Origin: Patescibacteria group bacterium
Lineage (GTDB): Bacteria; Patescibacteriota; Patescibacteriia; UBA1558; GWA2-36-10
Direction of reading: 5' to 3'
NCBI GenBank assembly: GCA_030917205.1
Contig: JAUPVE010000048.1
Location: 1-5,440 of the forward strand
Length of the DNA stretch: 5,440 nucleotides
The notes beneath the pieces were generated by a model. That model was not told the DNA's origin and searched no databases. It saw nothing but the letters and a program-made list of their open reading frames with translations. A program made the position numbers and the translations under genes. How positions within the stretch are numbered: the first letter of the stretch is position 1; every line of letters starts with the position of its first letter. Below are positions 1 to 4,388 of this stretch, piece by piece.

Positions 1-1834
1 AACCACCTATCCAAAAACCTTTATTAGTAAAAGTACCCAAGCCATAAGTAGCATTGGCTGTTTCCGAGCCGTTAATATAAACTTTGGCTCCACCAGCCTG
101 TAAAGCCACTAATCTAAAAGTAACCGGCACTCCGTTAGTACAAGAAGTTAAGCCGCTAACACTAGCCGGCGAACTAGCTTGATTTACGCCACCAGACCAG
201 TAATATAATTCCCAAGCAGTGGCATTGGAAAGTAAGATATAAGATGCAGAGCTACCTGTTGTAAAATTTATATCACCATAACCAAAAGCAACTGGACCAA
301 CTCCGGTGCCACAAGTATCACGTGTAACACTCACTTCCATACTTACGTCACCATTGGTACGATCAAAAGTGGCTACTGTACTTACACCGTCTTGACTAGA
401 CCAGCCCGCAGCCGAAGGTGTGATGTTCAATGAACCGTTTTGTTGGACTCTACCACTAGTACCGCCTAAGCCAGTAGCATCGGTTTCTGTCCATTTGGCT
501 GGATCTATAGTTGTGCCGGTGAAAGCATCTACCAAAGTAGCATTGACTGGAGTAGCCGTAGCTGTAGCCGAAGCAGTACCAGTACCAACTGAATTAATAG
601 CTGAAACTCTAAAATTATAACTACTACCATTGGTCAAACCAGTGACGCTAGCTGTAGTAGCATTTGAAACATCATCAACAAAAGTGGTCCAAGTCACCAA
701 CTCTGATGCAAGTTTGTATTCTACGATATAATCAGAAATAGCAGCACCACCATCACTAAGCGGAGCTGTCCAGGAAAGATCCACCTGACCATTACCATTT
801 GGACTAGCTGTCAAACTCCTCGTGGCCGAAGGTGCGCTCAAAGCTGGTGTAGCAGTGGCAGTAGCTGTGGCTATACTAGTGCCAACAGAATTAGTAGCCG
901 AAACTCTAAAATCATAACTCAAGCCATTAGTTAAGCCAGTGACTAGAGCCGAAGCTGTAGCTGATACACCATCTGCAAAAGTAGACCAGACAGTTGGTTC
1001 TGAGCTCAATTTATATTCAACCAAATAATCTGTAATACTAGCTCCGCCATTATTTGCTGGCGCTGACCAAGCTAAAGCTACCTGCGTACTAGATGGAGTA
1101 GCTGTTAAATCAGTCGGTGCATCTGGCTCAGTGGCCGCACTAAGACCTGATACAGCAAAATTATCTACTAAAGTGGCTGACCCAGAATGACCTGATAAAA
1201 AGAAACTTTTATTATTAAAATTACCGCCCGTCAAAGTAGCGGCTGCTGTGCCACTACCATTAATATACAAAGCTGCACCAATGATTGGGTCAATAGCTAT
1301 TCTGATATGAAAAGGCGCGCCGGCTGTACAGGTATAGGCCACCACATCTTCAGCATTAGCGTTGGCAAGTTGTCTAGAAAAATGCACTACCCTAGAAGAT
1401 ATATATAAAGTATAAGATTGACCACCGCCAGTCAGTATACCTGGATCCCCATAACCAATACCCGGAATACCATTAGCTGAGCAAGTCACATCAGCCTCCA
1501 TCTCCAAGCTACCAAGACTTCTATCATAAGTATTCACTGTACGCACATAATTAGCCCCCCAAGTAGCAGAACCAGTCATACTCATTGAGCCATTTTGCTG
1601 CATATTTCCAGAAGTACCACCAATACCACCGGCATCAACTTCCACCCAATTATCGGTACTAATAGTTGTACCCGTAAAATTATCCGAAAGCAAAGTCGTA
1701 GCCCAAGCTGTCTTTAATGTAAATAAAAAACTTTGCAAAATTAGCAAAGTAGTTAAAAACACAAAAAAGCCTACTTTAAAATGCCTAAAAAAATTGCGCA
1801 TTTTGGAGGCATTAATCTTTAAAATTTTCTTCAT
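1..1834 (-). CDS. Secreted multidomain protein with two lectin-like (LamG/concanavalin-type) modules flanking two FN3 domains; 3' end beyond window
   Basis: An uninterrupted minus-strand frame runs from ATG at 1834 to the left edge (611 codons, no stop), so the C-terminus is missing. Residues 1-20 are basic, 21-38 hydrophobic, and an AWA signal-peptidase-like site sits at 43-45, so export is likely. Residues about 46-232 form a beta-sandwich module with LamG-like features (VYING-type strand at 189-193). Residues 235-330 and 331-429 are two FN3 domains with conserved Trp and Tyr and an LTNG-x-SY-x-FRVSA motif. Residues 430-611 repeat the first module (shared FTGTTI, GGTSG, QQNGS). The only four cysteines fall as one pair per module (118/169 and 508/565). 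Such architecture suggests adhesion or carbohydrate binding at the cell surface, but no catalytic residues or ligand are identifiable. A start at Met12 (1801) would give a more usual 34-residue signal peptide. No Shine-Dalgarno sequence precedes either start. Domain names rest on sequence patterns; the exact family of the outer modules is uncertain. Confidence 0.85.
   Translation of the reverse strand, partial: MKKILKINASKMRNFFRHFKVGFFVFLTTLLILQSFLFTLKTAWATTLLSDNFTGTTISTDNWVEVDAGGIGGTSGNMQQNGSMSMTGSATWGANYVRTVNTYDRSLGSLEMEADVTCSANGIPGIGYGDPGILTGGGQSYTLYISSRVVHFSRQLANANAEDVVAYTCTAGAPFHIRIAIDPIIGAALYINGSGTAAATLTGGNFNNKSFFLSGHSGSATLVDNFAVSGLSAATEPDAPTDLTATPSSTQVALAWSAPANNGGASITDYLVEYKLSSEPTVWSTFADGVSATASALVTGLTNGLSYDFRVSATNSVGTSIATATATATPALSAPSATRSLTASPNGNGQVDLSWTAPLSDGGAAISDYIVEYKLASELVTWTTFVDDVSNATTASVTGLTNGSSYNFRVSAINSVGTGTASATATATPVNATLVDAFTGTTIDPAKWTETDATGLGGTSGRVQQNGSLNITPSAAGWSSQDGVSTVATFDRTNGDVSMEVSVTRDTCGTGVGPVAFGYGDINFTTGSSASYILLSNATAWELYYWSGGVNQASSPASVSGLTSCTNGVPVTFRLVALQAGGAKVYINGSETANATYGLGTFTNKGFWIGG
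548..1132 (-). repeat. Tandem FN3 domain repeat, period 297 bp (99 aa)
   Basis: Two adjacent FN3 units lie in the surface-protein gene, about 1132-845 and 844-548. Equivalent positions are exactly 99 codons apart: VEYKL at residues 272 and 371, LTNG at 301 and 400. The DNA is still visibly similar; for example the plus-strand string gaaactctaaaat occurs at 603-615 and again at 900-912, 297 bp apart. Each unit ends in an alternating Ala-Thr linker (ATATATATP). The copies have diverged at many third positions and some residues, so the duplication is not very recent. Confidence 0.85.
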
Positions 1835-1839
1835 AAATT

Positions 1840-1845
1840 TTTATA
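1840..1845 (-). promoter_or_regulatory. Possible start-proximal -10 box for a leaderless surface-protein transcript
   Basis: TATAAA on the minus strand ends 5 nt before the ATG at 1834, a spacing that would put transcription start at or next to the start codon. No good -35 is present (a T-run lies at the expected place), and TATAAA is easy to find by chance in this AT-rich gap. It is listed because uppP has the same box at the same distance from its ATG. Confidence 0.2.
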
Positions 1846-1861
1846 AAATAAAACCTAAAAT

Positions 1862-1888
1862 AAAAAAATATTGGGTTTCGAGAACCTC
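1862..1888 (-). terminator. Weak intrinsic terminator candidate after the uppP-mltG-small ORF operon
   Basis: On the minus strand GGTT (1886-1883) can pair with AACC (1877-1874) around a 5-nt loop. A few bases later comes a run of seven T (1868-1862). It lies 58 bp past the stop of the small ORF, where an operon terminator is expected. The stem is only 4 bp, so this may be chance. If the upstream promoter at 1913-1941 is real, the hairpin would instead lie in the leader of the surface-protein mRNA. Confidence 0.3.
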
Positions 1889-1912
1889 TTAATTCACTTT
1901 TAGCACATCTAT

Positions 1913-1941
1913 ATTTTAACATAAACGGACAAAAATGAAAA
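1913..1941 (-). promoter_or_regulatory. Sigma70-type promoter candidate for the surface-protein gene
   Basis: On the minus strand a TTTTCA -35-like box (1941-1936, 4 of 6 consensus) is followed by a 17-nt spacer and a TAAAAT -10 box (1918-1913, 5 of 6). A TGT directly before the -10 box (1921-1919) makes it an extended -10. Predicted transcription starts near 1906, giving a leader of about 72 nt before ATG 1834. That leader would contain the weak hairpin and T-run at 1862-1888. The spacing is good, but the region is very AT-rich. Confidence 0.4.
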
Positions 1942-1945
1942 GAAA

Positions 1946-2143
1946 TTATTTTTCTCTTTTTAGTCTCCGCTCACGATTGACCCTAATCGCTTTGATTCTA
2001 TTTTTATACAAATACATCCAAGCTAAAACACCTATCGCTTCTGATAAAGCTTCTTTTTCTTCGGTCTGCAATCCCCTTTTCTGCGACATCTTAATCAGTA
2101 CATCAGCTGCTTTTTTGTATTCCATAAAATTAGTATAAAACAC
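1946..2143 (-). CDS. Small uncharacterised helical protein, translationally coupled to mltG
   Basis: The frame starts at GTG 2143 (65 aa) and ends with TAA at 1948-1946. The GTG shares its G with the mltG TAG stop, the same 1-nt overlap type as between uppP and mltG, which supports this start. An internal ATG at 2124 would give 59 aa starting MEYKK; neither start has a clear Shine-Dalgarno sequence. The protein is rich in Lys, Glu and Arg, has no signal peptide or long membrane segment, and reads as two helices (about residues 8-20 and 27-48) joined by a short turn, with a strongly basic tail (RVNRERRLKREK). The EEKEALSEAI stretch resembles a pattern seen in many small bacterial and phage proteins, but I do not recognise a named family. 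An overlapping plus-strand frame at 1935-2138 is judged a shadow. Position downstream of mltG suggests co-expression with envelope genes; the function is unknown. Confidence 0.65.
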   Translation of the reverse strand: MFYTNFMEYKKAADVLIKMSQKRGLQTEEKEALSEAIGVLAWMYLYKNRIKAIRVNRERRLKREK

Positions 2144-3144
2144 TAATCCAAATGCTTCGCCTTGTTCTGTAAATGCTCTTCATAATTGCGACCATAAATA
2201 ACCTCACCCTCTTTGGTGGTCAAGAAAAAATAATAATTGTTGGAAGTAGGATACAAAGCGGCCTCGATGCTCGCGATACCAGGATTGGCTATAGGTCCTG
2301 GTGGCAAGCCATCATTGCGATAGGTATTGTATGGTGAATCAAGCTCTAAATCAGCATAAGTAGGCTGAGTCACTCCTTTGCCAGTGATAAAATTGATAGT
2401 AGCGTCAGACTCTAGACGCATACCATCACGCATACGCTTGATGAAAATATCAGCAATCATTTTCTTATCATGATCATCAGGTACCTCTCGCTCAATGATA
2501 GAAGCTAAAATCAAAACTTCATAAATAGATTTATTTTGACGTTTAATTTCGGCACGCAACTCTGCTGTCAATTTTTTATCAAAATTGCTGAGAGTTTTTT
2601 TAATAAAATCATCGACTGTGGTATAGCGATCAGTAAAATAAGTATCAGGGAATAAGTAGCCTTCTAAAGTAGCATTTTTTGGTGCGTCACTTAAAAAACT
2701 ATATTTCTCTTGCCAATCTTTTTTGTCCTCGGTAGCTGACAAAAAATCCTGACCACTCAAACCATTTTTATCCAAAACTTTGGCAATCATATTCCTATCA
2801 TAGCCCTCTGGTATCAAGATCGAAGCTTGAGTATTACTCGGCAGTCTCATCAAATTACGCGTCAACTGAAAGATAGAAACATCAGCTGGCAAATCATGAA
2901 TGCCGGCTACTACCCTGTTTTCAGACTTCAAGAGCCAGAGCCAAGTTTCAAAAACAAATTTATTTTTGATTAATTTTTGATCATACAAATTTTTACTAAT
3001 TTCATTGACACCTTGGCCATTTTTGACTACAAAAGTAGCGACCGGCTGATTATTACCCGACAATAAAAGATAAACCGCCCCAGTGCCTAACAAAACTATC
3101 ACTAAAATAATTGACCAAAAAAATATTTTTAATTTTTGTAACAT
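2143..3144 (-). CDS. mltG: Endolytic peptidoglycan transglycosylase MltG (YceG-like)
   Basis: MltG cuts nascent peptidoglycan strands within the chain, acting from the outer face of the inner membrane as a terminase of glycan polymerisation. From ATG 3144 the protein is 333 aa, normal for the family. It has one N-terminal membrane anchor (about residues 6-28), a LysM-like region (about 36-100), then the YceG catalytic domain. Visible signatures are EGYLFPDTY at 161-169, ASIIERE at 214-220 with the expected catalytic glutamate at 218, LESDATINF at 244-252, SPYNTYRNDGLPPGPIANPG at 270-289, and a final YYFF...EEH block at 304-324. The start at 3144 is chosen because its A is the last base of the uppP TAA stop (TAATG) and because a Met-Leu-Gln-Lys start right before the anchor is typical. 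The frame could open at 3192, but that would add 16 atypical residues inside uppP. The stop TAG overlaps the GTG of the next small ORF. Confidence 0.95.
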   Translation of the reverse strand: MLQKLKIFFWSIILVIVLLGTGAVYLLLSGNNQPVATFVVKNGQGVNEISKNLYDQKLIKNKFVFETWLWLLKSENRVVAGIHDLPADVSIFQLTRNLMRLPSNTQASILIPEGYDRNMIAKVLDKNGLSGQDFLSATEDKKDWQEKYSFLSDAPKNATLEGYLFPDTYFTDRYTTVDDFIKKTLSNFDKKLTAELRAEIKRQNKSIYEVLILASIIEREVPDDHDKKMIADIFIKRMRDGMRLESDATINFITGKGVTQPTYADLELDSPYNTYRNDGLPPGPIANPGIASIEAALYPTSNNYYFFLTTKEGEVIYGRNYEEHLQNKAKHLD

Positions 3145-3893
3145 TATATTTTCAAAATAATACCTAATATTAAAGTATAAATAAAAAACCAATAAAATTT
3201 ATTCTGATTAAGAATTTTTTTCAGTAAGGCTAAACTGGCAAAACCAACAATAATAGTGACGAACAGTCCCCACAAATAGATAGGTTCCCAAGCTAAATCT
3301 CTAACTCCCAATATAAAAGAAGCAGCAATAGCCGGAATGGCTAAAATAAAAGTATACTCAAAAGCTTGTTTTTTGTTCAGACCCAGTAGCAAGGCTGTAG
3401 ACAAAACTAGACCACTGCGTGATACCCCAGGTAGCACAGCTAAACCTTGTACTAAGCCTAATAAAACTGCTATCCAATAATTAAAAGATCTGCTTTCTTT
3501 ACCCCAGCGGGAGGACAAAACAAAAGCACTAGTCACCAAAAAACCAGAGGCCGCAAAACTAATAGTGCGATAGCTTTCTATCCTGGAATAAAATAACAAA
3601 CCTATAGTACCAGTCACTACTGTGCTGATCAACAAATATATCCACCATTTTGTTTGCTCAGACGGCCAAGTATTCGGACGATGAAAAAAACTTTTAATCA
3701 TCTCGGCTAGCTGTTGGCGGAAAAAAACTATAATCACTAGCAAACTACCAAAATGTAAAAAAATATCAAAAGCCACAGTCACCTGCAAATCCATCAATCT
3801 TTGTGCCAGCACCAAATGACCATCACTGGAAATCGGCAACCACTCAGTAATACCCTGTACTACCCCTAAAATTGTCGCTTGTAAAAAATTCAT
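3144..3893 (-). CDS. uppP: Undecaprenyl-diphosphatase UppP (BacA family)
   Basis: UppP is an integral membrane phosphatase that converts undecaprenyl pyrophosphate to undecaprenyl phosphate, recycling the lipid carrier used for peptidoglycan; overproduction in other bacteria gives bacitracin resistance. The 249-aa product is slightly shorter than the E. coli enzyme (273 aa) and has several hydrophobic segments. The first signature is QGITEWLPISSDGH at 13-26, with the (E/Q)xxxE pair as Gln13/Glu17 and the histidine at 26. HFGSL follows at 47-51. The second signature, PGVSRSG, is at 155-161 and includes the active-site arginine at 159. The stretches GVVQG and GLVQG before the two signatures reflect the family's inverted internal repeat. 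One oddity is Asp24 where the family usually has Thr or Ser (SSTGH). It is the first gene of the operon with mltG and the small ORF. ATG 3893 has no Shine-Dalgarno sequence. Confidence 0.95.
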   Translation of the reverse strand: MNFLQATILGVVQGITEWLPISSDGHLVLAQRLMDLQVTVAFDIFLHFGSLLVIIVFFRQQLAEMIKSFFHRPNTWPSEQTKWWIYLLISTVVTGTIGLLFYSRIESYRTISFAASGFLVTSAFVLSSRWGKESRSFNYWIAVLLGLVQGLAVLPGVSRSGLVLSTALLLGLNKKQAFEYTFILAIPAIAASFILGVRDLAWEPIYLWGLFVTIIVGFASLALLKKILNQNKFYWFFIYTLILGIILKI

Positions 3894-3920
3894 TGTTTTT
3901 TATATAAAATTTGCTATAAT
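3893..3920 (+). promoter_or_regulatory. Extended -10 promoter for the divergent PAP2 gene
   Basis: On the plus strand TTGTTT (3893-3898) is followed by a 16-nt spacer and a perfect TATAAT (3915-3920). TGC just before it (3912-3914) forms an extended -10. Predicted transcription starts near 3927, leaving a leader of roughly 28 nt before ATG 3955. The -35 box overlaps the uppP start codon, so activity of this promoter and initiation of uppP share sequence. This is the strongest promoter in the window. Confidence 0.6.
3899..3906 (-). promoter_or_regulatory. Possible start-proximal -10 region for uppP
   Basis: The minus strand reads TATATAAA from 3906 to 3899, ending 5 nt before the uppP ATG at 3893. 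If used, it would give a leaderless or nearly leaderless mRNA, in keeping with the missing Shine-Dalgarno sequence. No -35 with standard spacing is convincing (GTATTG at 17 nt, TTGAAT at 12 nt). The 61-bp gap to the divergent gene leaves few other places for a uppP promoter. Confidence 0.25.
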
Positions 3921-3954
3921 TCAATACAGTTTACAAAATAACTACAAATATTCT

Positions 3955-4383
3955 ATGGATTATCAATTTTTTGCTATACCCCTCTTGGTTATGGTTATTA
4001 ACCAAGTTATCAAGGTTTTATTGGAAATGCGTCAAGGCAAGTTCAGCTGGCCTGTCATATTGAGCTACGGTGGCATGCCATCCTCTCACGCGGCTGTCGT
4101 CACCTCCCTGACCTATGTCATGGGCTACTATGAGGGCATCCAATCTCCCAGCTTTGCCCTATCTCTAGTCATAGCCCTCTTGATACTGCGCGATGCTACT
4201 GGCATTCGCTGGCAACTAGGCAACAACAGTAAAATCATCAATCGCTTGGTCAAAGAATTGCCCGATGATCGAGAATATGCCTTTCCTATACTACACGAAC
4301 GCTTTGGACATCGCAATATCGAAGTATTTTTCGGCATCCTCACTGGTCTCTTTGGAGCCATGCTCTTAGTCCGAATCTGGTAA
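3955..4383 (+). CDS. Divergent PAP2 family membrane protein (DUF212, YuiD-like)
   Basis: This 142-aa protein matches the DUF212/YuiD family, annotated as acid phosphatase/vanadium haloperoxidase-related. Family landmarks are all present: an N-terminal hydrophobic helix with NQ-x-IK at 16-20, GGMPSSHAA at 39-47, the LRDATGIR block at 78-85 followed by GNNSKIINRL, and HERFGHRNIEVFFG at 114-127 before a last hydrophobic segment. PSSH recalls the PSGH motif of PAP2 phosphatases, so a lipid or polyprenyl phosphate substrate is plausible, but I know of no firm biochemical role for the family. It is divergent from uppP and convergent with gpmI, with only 5 bp to the gpmI stop. No Shine-Dalgarno sequence precedes the ATG. 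The coding sequence is richer in GC (about 49% over 4081-4380 by hand count) than neighbouring uppP (about 39% over 3241-3480) and favours C-ending codons. Confidence 0.92.
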   Translation: MDYQFFAIPLLVMVINQVIKVLLEMRQGKFSWPVILSYGGMPSSHAAVVTSLTYVMGYYEGIQSPSFALSLVIALLILRDATGIRWQLGNNSKIINRLVKELPDDREYAFPILHERFGHRNIEVFFGILTGLFGAMLLVRIW

Positions 4384-4388
4384 AAATT

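Noticed and set aside
420..620. Plus-strand 66-aa frame inside the surface-protein gene
   Set aside because: It is antisense to the FN3 coding frame. Its Val/Ala repeats are the complement of the Ala-Thr linker, and there is no promoter or ribosome site.
548..1132. CRISPR-like or satellite repeat array
   Set aside because: The similarity is a 297-bp protein-domain duplication plus Ala-Thr linker codons. There are no short identical repeats with unique spacers.
1935..2138. Plus-strand 67-aa frame opposite the small ORF
   Set aside because: It almost exactly mirrors the minus-strand small ORF, which has the better case through its 1-nt overlap with mltG and charged, soluble composition.
3145..3192. 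N-terminal extension of mltG to the Met at 3192
   Set aside because: It would overlap uppP by about 50 bp and add an atypical aromatic-rich stretch. The TAATG junction gives a normal start right before the membrane anchor.
4128..4361. Minus-strand 77-aa frame inside the DUF212 gene
   Set aside because: It is antisense to a clear family match and has no recognisable features of its own.
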